From Victivallis vadensis (GTDB lineage: Bacteria > Verrucomicrobiota > Lentisphaeria > Victivallales > GWF2-50-93): a stretch of DNA of 14,279 nt. Under the pieces are notes generated by a model. The model made no database searches. It saw only the letters and a program-made list of their open reading frames with translations, and had not been told where the DNA came from. Position 1 is the stretch's first letter. Each line of letters begins with the position of its first letter. Positions 6,101 to 12,222 of this stretch are shown here, in pieces. Both the position numbers and the translations under genes were made by a program. The stretch spans positions 1 through 14,279 of the forward strand of contig DYRX01000072.1 in NCBI GenBank assembly GCA_020718525.1, in the 5' to 3' direction.

Positions 6101-9033
6101 TCCAACGAGAGTCCGCCGTGATATGCGTTCTGATAGTTGAACATTACTTGAAAGAGAGAATTGTAGCTGGCGTCGCGCTGGATCTTCATTGATGCAAGCA
6201 GTTTTTCATACGGGAGATCCTGATGTGAAAAGTCCTGGCTGAGCTCGTCCCTGATTCTCGCGAGGAAATCGCACGTTCTCTCGCCGGAGCGCAGATTCAC
6301 CCTGACAGGAAGGATATTGATGAAGAATCCCATCAGATCGGCGCTTCCCGGCGCGCTTCGGCACGCGAACGGAACCCCGACGAGCATGTCATCCTGTCCG
6401 GAGTAAATGGAAAGGGTCTTTGCGAATGCCGCAAAGCAGATCATGTTCATGCTCGATCCGCTGGACTTTGCGAGACGCGCAATTCTGTCCGTTTCGTCGG
6501 CGGAAAGCCTGCGCCTGATTTCAGCGCCCTTGAAGGTCTGGACGCTTTTTCTGGGAAAGTCAGACGGAAATGGAAGGAAGTCAGGCGCGCCTGAAATCCT
6601 ATTTTTCCAATACGACAAGTCCTTTGCGATTCCTTCGCCCTGAATCATCTTTTCCTGCCATAGGCAAAAATCGGCATATTGCAAAGCAGGTCTGCACAAT
6701 TTCACCTCGTGCTTTTGAAGCAGTGCCTTGTAGCACGATGAAATCTCCTTCAGCATAAGTTCCATTGACCATGCATCGGAAATGATGTGATGGATGTTCA
6801 GAAGAAAAAGATGCCTTTGATCGGAGAGCTTCAGCAGTTCCATGCGCAGAAGAGGAATTATCTCAAGGTCGAATCTGAAGCATGCATTCGCTCTGGAATG
6901 CTCCCGGATCTCCTTATCACGCCCGTCCTCGCTCAAGCCGGACAAATCGCGGAGAGGAATTTCCACGCGCAGTGATTGGGCAATCCTCTGGAAAGGCACA
7001 CCGTCACGCGATTGAAAGCTTGTCCGGAGAATCTCATGCCGAGCTATTGTCATGTTGACGGCGGCTTCCAGAAGATCCGGACGCAAATCGCCTTCTATGA
7101 CAAATTCGAGCGGGATATTGTATGCGTTGCTGTCCTTGTCGAACTGCTCGATGAACCATATCCTCTGCTGGAAAAATGAGAGAGGAAGACCGTCCATGAT
7201 TCCTGAAGCACGGGGATGAATCTGCATTGATCCCAACTTCTTGCCGCCATGCTCGCGGATGAAATTGGCAAGGGCGCGCGGGCTTGGATTTTTAAATATA
7301 TTTTCGAACTCGAGCTCGACTCCGAGCCGATCCCTAGTTTTCGAAAGCAACTGCACTGCGATCAGCGAATGCCCTCCTATCTCGAAGAAATTATCGTCTG
7401 GCGCGATCTCGCCAAGCCCCAGGACGGCCTCCCATATTTCGATCATGGTGTTCAGCATCTCGTCTGCGGGTTTTTCCGAAGCTGATTTGCCCGACGAGTC
7501 AATTTCCGGCAATGGCAGTTTTGAGCGATCTATTTTTCCATTTTGAGTCCGGGGGAATTCATCAAGCTTCTTGAAATGGGAAGGGAGCATGAAGGCGGGA
7601 AGATTCTCGGACAAATATCTTCTAATTTCAGAGACGGATTCGTCTGTCCCTTCACGCGTCTTGAAATATGCGGCAAGAGTTTTCACGCCTCCCGCGGCGT
7701 CAAGCGCCGTCACGCAGACCTCGCTTATTTTCGGATGCCGCATAAGAGCCGACTCGATTTCTCCGAGCTCTACCCTGAAGCCCCTGATCTTAACCTGAAA
7801 ATCGCCTCTTCCGCAAAACTCGATATTGCCGTCCTCCAAAAATTTAGCCTTGTCGCCTGTGCGGTAGAGCCTTGCGCCGGGAACTCCTGAAAAGACATCG
7901 GGGACAAATTTCTTTGCGCTCAATTCAGGATCATTCAAATAGCCTCTTGCAAGTCCGGCTCCGCCGACGAGAATCTCGCCCTGAACCCCGGTCGCGCATG
8001 CTTTCATGTCGTCGTCAACGATATGCACGCTGTATCCGTCAATGGGCTTTCCAATCGGAGTCTTTTCTTCAGGCGAATGCATCTTTTCAAACTTGTAGAA
8101 TGTCGCGCAGATCGTGGTCTCGGTAGGGCCATATCCGTTTATCAGGGAGATTCCCGGGTTCATGTCCTTCATCGGCTGAAATGTCTTCTGCTTTATCGGT
8201 TCGACACCCAGAAGCATGCGGGCGATCTTGAATGGGATCCGGCGTCTCCTGTATTCGTCAATGAGATCCGGCAGTATTGCAGGGGGAAGATAAGAGCTCG
8301 ATATCTCATTTTCGGAAAGATATCTCACAAGAGCTGGGACGTTCACGGCGAATCCCTGCGGCAGCAAATGCAGAGCGCCGCCATAGCAGAGCACCGAAAA
8401 TATCTCCCATATAGAGACGTCGAATGAAAAAGGCGTGAGACATGTTCCTGAAAACGGCTCGGACCCTGGCGCGATTTTTTCGAAGGCCTCAATCATGTTC
8501 AGCAAGGAGCCATGCTCTATCATGACTCCTTTAGGCTTGCCAGTTGACCCGGAGGTGAAGAGCACATATGCAAGGCGGCTTGATGTAATCTCGGGAAAAT
8601 CAAGCGAAGGCGAAGATATTTCGCCGGGCTCAAGGTCTGGAGTCAAGACCGTCTGAAAATTTCTGAATTCTGGCTTTGAGGACCAGCCGCGGCCGTCTAA
8701 TATTGCTATTTCCGAAGAGAGCTCGGAAAGAATCTGCGCAACTCTGGGCTCAGGCGCGTCCGGCTCTATCGGAAGGTAAGCGCATCCAGCCTTCATGATT
8801 CCTAGCAGTGAAACTATGGTGCCAAGATCTCTGCTTGCGCAAAGTGGAACCAGCAATTCTCCGCCCTTGGACAGAGCCATTATCCTGGCGGCAATCCTAT
8901 CCGAGAGAGTGTCAAGCTCGCGGTATGTCAAACGAAAATCCCCCGAGACAAGAGCGGGTTTCCCGGGAAATTTGTCCGCGGAACTATCGAAAAGTGCGAT
9001 AACATTGTTTCGATTGGCGTCGTTCATACCCAT
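3190..9033 (-). CDS. Two-module nonribosomal peptide synthetase, A-T-C-A-T-TE
   Basis: A 1947-residue NRPS that should assemble and release a dipeptide in the cytoplasm. Domains in order: A1 about 11-510 (TSGSTGKPKG 160-169, catalytic Lys500), carrier T1 about 525-595 (GGHSL, Ser546), condensation about 615-1050 (HHIISDAWS 748-756; opening LSFFQQRIWF is LCL-like), A2 about 1075-1567 (TSGSTGKPKG 1226-1235, Lys1558), carrier T2 about 1583-1652 (Ser1615), thioesterase about 1673-1935 (GYSFG with Ser1745, Asp1772, His1914). There is no epimerase, reductase or N-terminal condensation domain, so A1 loads the first residue. Pocket residues by eye: A1 D-V-W-Y-L-G-G-I-C-K, ambiguous; A2 D-I-L-Q-F-G-L-I-Y-K, close to the glycine code DILQLGLIWK. 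Start at 9033 is preferred because AGGGG precedes it by 5 bases; 9027 (ATG), 9087 (ATG) and 9099 (GTG) are alternatives. The PPTase follows with an ATGA overlap. Confidence 0.96.
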   Translation of the reverse strand: MGMNDANRNNVIALFDSSADKFPGKPALVSGDFRLTYRELDTLSDRIAARIMALSKGGELLVPLCASRDLGTIVSLLGIMKAGCAYLPIEPDAPEPRVAQILSELSSEIAILDGRGWSSKPEFRNFQTVLTPDLEPGEISSPSLDFPEITSSRLAYVLFTSGSTGKPKGVMIEHGSLLNMIEAFEKIAPGSEPFSGTCLTPFSFDVSIWEIFSVLCYGGALHLLPQGFAVNVPALVRYLSENEISSSYLPPAILPDLIDEYRRRRIPFKIARMLLGVEPIKQKTFQPMKDMNPGISLINGYGPTETTICATFYKFEKMHSPEEKTPIGKPIDGYSVHIVDDDMKACATGVQGEILVGGAGLARGYLNDPELSAKKFVPDVFSGVPGARLYRTGDKAKFLEDGNIEFCGRGDFQVKIRGFRVELGEIESALMRHPKISEVCVTALDAAGGVKTLAAYFKTREGTDESVSEIRRYLSENLPAFMLPSHFKKLDEFPRTQNGKIDRSKLPLPEIDSSGKSASEKPADEMLNTMIEIWEAVLGLGEIAPDDNFFEIGGHSLIAVQLLSKTRDRLGVELEFENIFKNPSPRALANFIREHGGKKLGSMQIHPRASGIMDGLPLSFFQQRIWFIEQFDKDSNAYNIPLEFVIEGDLRPDLLEAAVNMTIARHEILRTSFQSRDGVPFQRIAQSLRVEIPLRDLSGLSEDGRDKEIREHSRANACFRFDLEIIPLLRMELLKLSDQRHLFLLNIHHIISDAWSMELMLKEISSCYKALLQKHEVKLCRPALQYADFCLWQEKMIQGEGIAKDLSYWKNRISGAPDFLPFPSDFPRKSVQTFKGAEIRRRLSADETDRIARLAKSSGSSMNMICFAAFAKTLSIYSGQDDMLVGVPFACRSAPGSADLMGFFINILPVRVNLRSGERTCDFLARIRDELSQDFSHQDLPYEKLLASMKIQRDASYNSLFQVMFNYQNAYHGGLSLDGAKVVQKDFENEVAKLDLTMTVTEAESSLGFAFEYNTELFAHERIAAFAGHCVNVLRILISDFSAETGRICCLGESEKRWLLEGCNSTCEPLPDPALFIGLFRATALAYPEKIAVESDTDGTLTYSQLERVSNRFANFLSAGGFLPGGRVAVFHRRSKMMLASIMGIFKAGGTYIPIDPSHPKERIKHILDDSRPDFIVSRRDMLERLPDIRSKMIFTDMQEDEILSASDAPPQFAPEAGYPAYLIYTSGSTGKPKGVLIIHSALCNALLAFRKILEISEDDRMLAITTISFDISLLDLFVPLISGATLVIGTGDEATDFRILDGKIISAKISAMQATPVTWRLLLLSGWKGRPGFKAFCGGEALPSELARSILSKCSGLWNLYGPTETAIYSSIRKVSQDSLSADFVPIGSPIANTEIYVVDKNIVPLPAGVPGEILIGGAGVSPGYLGRPELNAEKFIDNPFKRNAKVYRTGDLGVRTLSGELRYLSRMDGQVKLRGFRIELGEIETAIASAPGIRQNVVILAEDSGDKMLAAYYVLEPGSDTDSATLIKHLKKLLPEYMIPTCFIKLQALPLTPNGKIDRKSLPPPQSARTDALTPASPPRTETEKMIFEIWRRVLKRSSSGIDEDFFEAGGHSLLAVALMSEIEKATGKRLPISALFRNSTVRSLASLLDGRQEKEAWRSLVPIRAGGRKNPLYIVHGAGLNVLLFNSLVSNMDPDQPIFGLQAKGLDGVSGALQSIPEIASYYISELRAQNPYGPYNIAGYSFGGYVAYEMAKQLIRSGQKVNFVGLFDTIAYMDSHLSPFGRLLRKIRILPRRISYSIFSYLALSKKQKSDFLRRKIEYWKFKISGKLPAKYMGDEILDMENPAGMPPFLQNVYKANYLAQKNYVLEPCKVEIVLFKAARQTFFIDDLENYGWKDFALGGISQSVIPGEHAAIFAPPNDKIFASVLQKALDERNHPSEASSEK

Positions 9034-9038
9034 TCCAG

Positions 9039-9043
9039 CCCCT
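9039..9043 (-). promoter_or_regulatory. Ribosome binding site that decides the NRPS start
   Basis: AGGGG on the minus strand, 5 bases before the ATG at 9033. The longer alternatives beginning GTG at 9099 or ATG at 9087 have no comparable purine-rich site, and the extra residues (rich in Phe and Ser) precede the region where adenylation-domain homology begins. The ATG at 9027, two codons further in, has only a weak GGA upstream but cannot be excluded. Confidence 0.5.
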
Positions 9044-9153
9044 AGCCCCTCGATAAAGCTATAATCGGAAAACGAAAAAAACGCCATACTTGCTTGCACA
9101 ATCCAAGTTCATCGCCCTCGCCGGCTTGACGGCTCCGATTTTGCAACGCATGT

Positions 9154-9465
9154 TCAAGATTCCGCAGAAAACAGGTCAAAGATTCTGTCCAGCCCGGTCA
9201 TTTTGAAGACTTTCATGTTTTCCTTGTTCAAATTGACGATTTTGATCCTGTCTCTCGAGGCTCTCGCCGTCTTGACGCAGATTCTCAGAAACGCCGACGA
9301 AACATATTGCGCCGCGGCAAGATCAAAGATGATTGCGGAGTGGTTTTTGAGAACTTCGTCGAAAAGCCTGTCCTCGATCTGCGCGGAGACGGCGCTTTCG
9401 ATCCTTCCTGTGAAGGAGCAGACAAGAGAGCCATCGTCCTTCTTCGAAAATTCAAGATTTTCCAT
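9154..9465 (-). CDS. Stand-alone STAS-domain protein (anti-sigma factor antagonist-like)
   Basis: A 103-residue single-domain protein of the STAS fold, the family of SpoIIAA/RsbV-type anti-anti-sigma factors that act by binding a partner switch kinase. The pattern is LVCSFTGRIESA (14-25) in place of the usual first strand and Gly-Arg/Leu-Asp turn, then IIFDLAAAQYVSSAFLRIC (45-63), which matches the phosphorylation-site helix (typically D-S/S-S-x-G-L), then IKIVNLN (75-81) and VFKMTGLDRIFDLF (86-99). Ser56-Ser57 occupy the phospho-acceptor segment, but Phe59 stands where Gly is usual. An AAAGGA ribosome site lies 4 bases before the ATG. No kinase (RsbW-like) or phosphatase gene is nearby, so its partner is unknown. 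It lies between the aminomutase and NRPS genes with gaps of about 120 bases on both sides, all on one strand, suggesting a regulatory link that is not proven. Confidence 0.85.
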   Translation of the reverse strand: MENLEFSKKDDGSLVCSFTGRIESAVSAQIEDRLFDEVLKNHSAIIFDLAAAQYVSSAFLRICVKTARASRDRIKIVNLNKENMKVFKMTGLDRIFDLFSAES

Positions 9466-9542
9466 GGAATCCTTTCAAGAAACTAGAAACAATTAAACCC
9501 TCAGCCTGCGATTAAGCGGGAGCGCCGCCGCAAGTATCCACT

Positions 9543-9572
9543 GAACTACGTAGTTTGCGGAACTCTTAGTTC
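9543..9572. promoter_or_regulatory. Overlapping inverted repeats between kamA and the STAS gene
   Basis: In the 122-base gap, a perfect 12-base palindrome AACTACGTAGTT (9544-9555) is followed 4 bases later by GAACT-CTT-AGTTC (9560-9572). The arms share the same sequence, so the first GAACT (9543-9547) can also pair with the last AGTTC. The structures exclude one another. The element could be a pair of operators or an RNA switch between alternative hairpins. No T run follows, so it is not a simple terminator. Confidence 0.35.
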
Positions 9573-9587
9573 TATGTGCAGAGGAGT

Positions 9588-10691
9588 TTACAAGCTCACG
9601 GCTTTGAATTCAAGCACCTTTTGTTCCTGCTGGAACGGATTGTCCGAATCCGGCTGGAGGTAGGTGAAGTTTCTGCCTCTGTAGTTGCGCATGCGGACTT
9701 CATCCCCGTTTATATCCTGCAAATAATTCGGCAGGAGAGGGATTTTGCCGCCGCCGCCAGGGGCGTCAATCACGAAATGGGGGACTGCCAGGCCGGAAGT
9801 CCATCCTCGGAGCGCCTTGATCATCTCGATTCCAGTCTCGACAGGTGTCCTGAAATGCTCTGTTCCATAAACCATGTCCGCCTGATAGAGGTAGTACGGC
9901 CGAACGCGCGCCCTGAGCAGAGCCTGGTTGAGCTTCATCATGGTGTCCGGATTGTCATTCACTCCCTTGAGCAGGACAGACTGGTTTCCAAGGGGAATTC
10001 CGGCCTCCGAGAGCCTGGCGAGCGCCTTGCATGCAAGTGGCGTGAGTTCGTCCGGATGATTGAAATGGACGTTCATGTAGATGGGATGATATTTTTTCAG
10101 CATATTGGCAAGACGCGGAGTTATTCTATGCGGAAGGAAGCATGGAACCCTCGAGCCGATTCTGATGATCTCGACGTGTCCGATCGCCCTGAGCTTCTTG
10201 ATAATCCCCTCCAGACGCTTGTCGCTGAGCATTAGCGGATCTCCGCCGGAAAGGATGACATCCCTTATTTCGGGGTGATTCCTGATGTACTCGATGCCCT
10301 CGTCAATGAATTCGCCGCAGATCTTGTCAGGATCGGAAACCTTGCGCTTTCTTGTGCAGAAGCGGCAATATGAGGCGCAGGTGTGGGAAATCAGAAAGAG
10401 GCATCTGTCCGGGTATCTGTGGACGATGTTGTGCACCGGCGAGTCCCTGTCCTCGGCAAGCGGATCCGTGTAGAGCAGTTCCTTGTTATCAAGCTCCTGC
10501 TCGTCCGGAATTATTTGCCTGTAGATGGGATCTCCCTTCTCCTTGATCAGGGAGAGGTAATACGGAGTGATGAAGACTGGAAATTTGCGGCAGACATTCC
10601 TGAGCTTTTCGACATCGAGATCGAAGCGCTCAGCCAATTCTTCTGGTGTTCTGATGCTGTGTTTCAACTGCCTTTGCCATTCTTCTTCCAT
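9588..10691 (-). CDS. kamA: KamA-family radical SAM aminomutase, probable lysine 2,3-aminomutase
   Basis: Moves the alpha-amino group of an amino acid to the beta carbon using SAM, a 4Fe-4S cluster and PLP; the likely reaction is L-lysine to L-beta-lysine. The 367-residue protein has the radical SAM triad C-x3-C-x2-C at 105, 109 and 112 (TCASYCRFCTRKR), SGGDP at 148-152, and PGGGGK (311-316) with the PLP lysine Lys316. By alignment by eye to Clostridium lysine 2,3-aminomutase, Arg114, Asp272 and Asp309 fall on Arg134, Asp293 and Asp330, which hold the lysine substrate; the spacings agree. Glutamate 2,3-aminomutase replaces both Asps, and the EF-P enzyme EpmB lacks the PGGGGK context, so both are less likely. 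It is shorter than the classical enzyme and lacks its cysteine-rich C-terminal end. It starts 20 bases after the acetyltransferase gene, with AGGAG 11 bases upstream, as the fourth gene of the operon. Confidence 0.92.
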   Translation of the reverse strand: MEEEWQRQLKHSIRTPEELAERFDLDVEKLRNVCRKFPVFITPYYLSLIKEKGDPIYRQIIPDEQELDNKELLYTDPLAEDRDSPVHNIVHRYPDRCLFLISHTCASYCRFCTRKRKVSDPDKICGEFIDEGIEYIRNHPEIRDVILSGGDPLMLSDKRLEGIIKKLRAIGHVEIIRIGSRVPCFLPHRITPRLANMLKKYHPIYMNVHFNHPDELTPLACKALARLSEAGIPLGNQSVLLKGVNDNPDTMMKLNQALLRARVRPYYLYQADMVYGTEHFRTPVETGIEMIKALRGWTSGLAVPHFVIDAPGGGGKIPLLPNYLQDINGDEVRMRNYRGRNFTYLQPDSDNPFQQEQKVLEFKAVSL

Positions 10692-10711
10692 GACGGAACT
10701 GTCTCCTGGAT

Positions 10712-11194
10712 TTAATTATTTGTAAAACGTTTCACGTAAATGAGCCTGTCGTCGCCGGCGCTATAGAAATCCTTTATCCTTGCCTCGACCGGATAGCCGT
10801 TGCGCAGATAGAAATTCTGCGTGGGCAGATACTTTTCTTTCGAAGACGTTTCGATTATGAGCATCCTGCCGCCGGATTTTATCACAGCTTCCTCGGTGAA
10901 TTCGAGGAGCTTTTTACCGAGTCCCTCCCCCTGATGCTCAGGGGAGACCGCAATCCAATACAGATCAAATGTTCCCTCGGTTGCCGGCGTCGGACCATAG
11001 CAGACATAGGCGGGAACGGAGCCGTCTTCAAGTTCGGCGACCCAGACATGGTAGTCCTTCTGCCTCGGATTGCCGAGAAAAATGTCAATGAGCTCCTCCG
11101 CCACGCCAATTTCCGCCGGACTGAACATCCCCGTGTCAGATATAGCCTTCATAATTTCAGACTTGTCGTCCGCCTTCATGGGTCTGATTTTCAT
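10712..11194 (-). CDS. GNAT-family N-acetyltransferase
   Basis: A 160-residue GNAT fold enzyme that should transfer acetyl from acetyl-CoA to an amine. Motif A is clear: YWIAVSPEHQGEGLGKKLL (79-97), with the pyrophosphate-binding Q-x2-G-x-G at 88-93. It is followed by the motif B region IIETSS...FYLRNGY (113-134) and a C-terminal DRLIYVKRF (149-157). It is much shorter than AblB, the beta-lysine N6-acetyltransferase of the osmolyte pathway (about 270 residues), so it is not a straightforward AblB, but sitting directly before kamA it may acetylate a beta-amino acid or the peptide built by the ligases. Its ATG overlaps the stop of the preceding ATP-grasp gene by four bases (ATGA), with AGGAG 10 bases upstream inside that gene. 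The substrate is inferred only from context. Confidence 0.9.
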   Translation of the reverse strand: MKIRPMKADDKSEIMKAISDTGMFSPAEIGVAEELIDIFLGNPRQKDYHVWVAELEDGSVPAYVCYGPTPATEGTFDLYWIAVSPEHQGEGLGKKLLEFTEEAVIKSGGRMLIIETSSKEKYLPTQNFYLRNGYPVEARIKDFYSAGDDRLIYVKRFTNN

Positions 11195-12222
11195 GGCAGG
11201 TTTTCTCCTGTCTTCTTGAATGGTGGAAAATTTTTTCTGACGAGATCCGATAGGAAATCGCCGAATCCGACGCCCTCGGCGAGAAGCGACTTGTGGAATC
11301 CGGCGTCCGGAGCTATGGCAGGGTTCGGATTGTATTCGAGAACATAGATTCTCCCTTCCCCGTCCATTCTGAGGTCAACTCGTCCGTAGTCTTTGCCCTC
11401 CAAAGACTTGAAGACACGCAAAGAAATATCTTGAAGACGGCCCGCAAGCTCCGCGTCAATTTTTGCCGGGCATACTGATGGCGTCTTCATGTAGACAGGA
11501 TGCTCTTCAAGCCATTTGGCTTCGTAGCTTGTCACGCGGGGAGACGAATCGTCTAGGGCGCTGAAGTCAATCTCAGAGACAGGAAGTGCCCGCGGGCCGG
11601 AGCCGTCGTCGCGGATCGCGACATTGAACTCTCTGCCATCAATGAATTCCTCAAGCAGAACCGGTTCGTCGAACTTGGCGAGCAGTTCTGAAACTTTGAT
11701 TTTTAGTTCGTCAAGATTTCTCACAAGCGGGTCGGTTCCGATTCCCAGGCTGGCGTCTTCTCTGGAAGGCTTTGCGATCAGAGGATAGCGGAGAGAAGTT
11801 TCAGAAGGACATTCCGGACATATCTCCCATGCTGGCGTCGGAATATTCCTCGATTCAAATATGGATTTCGCGACGGCTTTGTCCTGCGAGAGGGCAAGGG
11901 TCCTCGATGAATTTCCCGTGAACGGTATTCCCAGCAGTTCCCAGACGGCGGCGATGTTCATTTCAAAGCGCGACTCCCCTTGATAGCCCTCGCAGAGGTT
12001 GAATATGAGAGAAGGGCTGACCGAGATGATTTTCTTCAGATCCTTGCGAATTTCGCAGACAGGGAAGAGCTCTGAATCGAACCCTGCCGATGAAAGTGTC
12101 CCGGAGACAAGCCTTGCCAGATCCTCCACCTCCGATTCGGAGATGAAGGAGGGGTCTTCACGCCTGTCCTGTCTCGGGCTGTTGTATGCCACAAGGATTT
12201 TATTTTTGCCGCCAGCCTTCAT
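11191..12222 (-). CDS. ATP-grasp ligase, D-Ala-D-Ala ligase-like (second of a tandem pair)
   Basis: A 343-residue ATP-grasp enzyme expected to make an amide bond through an acyl-phosphate. The N-terminal domain shows LIFNLCEGYQGESRFE (72-87) and LLGIPFTG (96-103), as in D-Ala-D-Ala ligases. The ATP-grasp part has YPLIAKP (146-152), a phosphate-binding loop in SREDASLGIG (153-162), EEFIDGREFNVA (191-202), GRVDLRMD (280-287) and the metal-binding EYNPNP (296-301). Ordinary Ddl ends in ENT-x-PG, so the altered last motif suggests a different substrate. It shares YEAKW and a CPAK segment with the upstream ligase, so the two are paralogs. AAGGAGG stands 11 bases before the ATG, which overlaps the previous stop by four bases. 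Housekeeping Ddl is unlikely given the pairing with an aminomutase and acetyltransferase; the true substrates cannot be read from sequence. Confidence 0.88.
   Translation of the reverse strand: MKAGGKNKILVAYNSPRQDRREDPSFISESEVEDLARLVSGTLSSAGFDSELFPVCEIRKDLKKIISVSPSLIFNLCEGYQGESRFEMNIAAVWELLGIPFTGNSSRTLALSQDKAVAKSIFESRNIPTPAWEICPECPSETSLRYPLIAKPSREDASLGIGTDPLVRNLDELKIKVSELLAKFDEPVLLEEFIDGREFNVAIRDDGSGPRALPVSEIDFSALDDSSPRVTSYEAKWLEEHPVYMKTPSVCPAKIDAELAGRLQDISLRVFKSLEGKDYGRVDLRMDGEGRIYVLEYNPNPAIAPDAGFHKSLLAEGVGFGDFLSDLVRKNFPPFKKTGENLP

Noticed and set aside
3190..9033. Dipeptide aldehyde/pyrazinone-type gut NRPS
   Set aside because: That type ends in an NAD(P)H reductase domain; this one ends in a thioesterase with a complete Ser-Asp-His triad.
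5470..9033. A1 as a serine- or phenylalanine-specific domain
   Set aside because: Only about half of the pocket residues match either code, so no substrate is assigned.
9034..9099. GTG at 9099 or ATG at 9087 as the NRPS start
   Set aside because: No ribosome site and the extra residues do not resemble an adenylation-domain start.
9588..10691. Glutamate 2,3-aminomutase or EpmB (EF-P lysine aminomutase)
   Set aside because: Both substrate Asps of the lysine enzyme and the PGGGGK context are present, and no EF-P or epmA gene is nearby.
10712..11194. AblB, the beta-lysine N6-acetyltransferase
   Set aside because: The protein is about 110 residues too short for that family, so only the general GNAT call is made.
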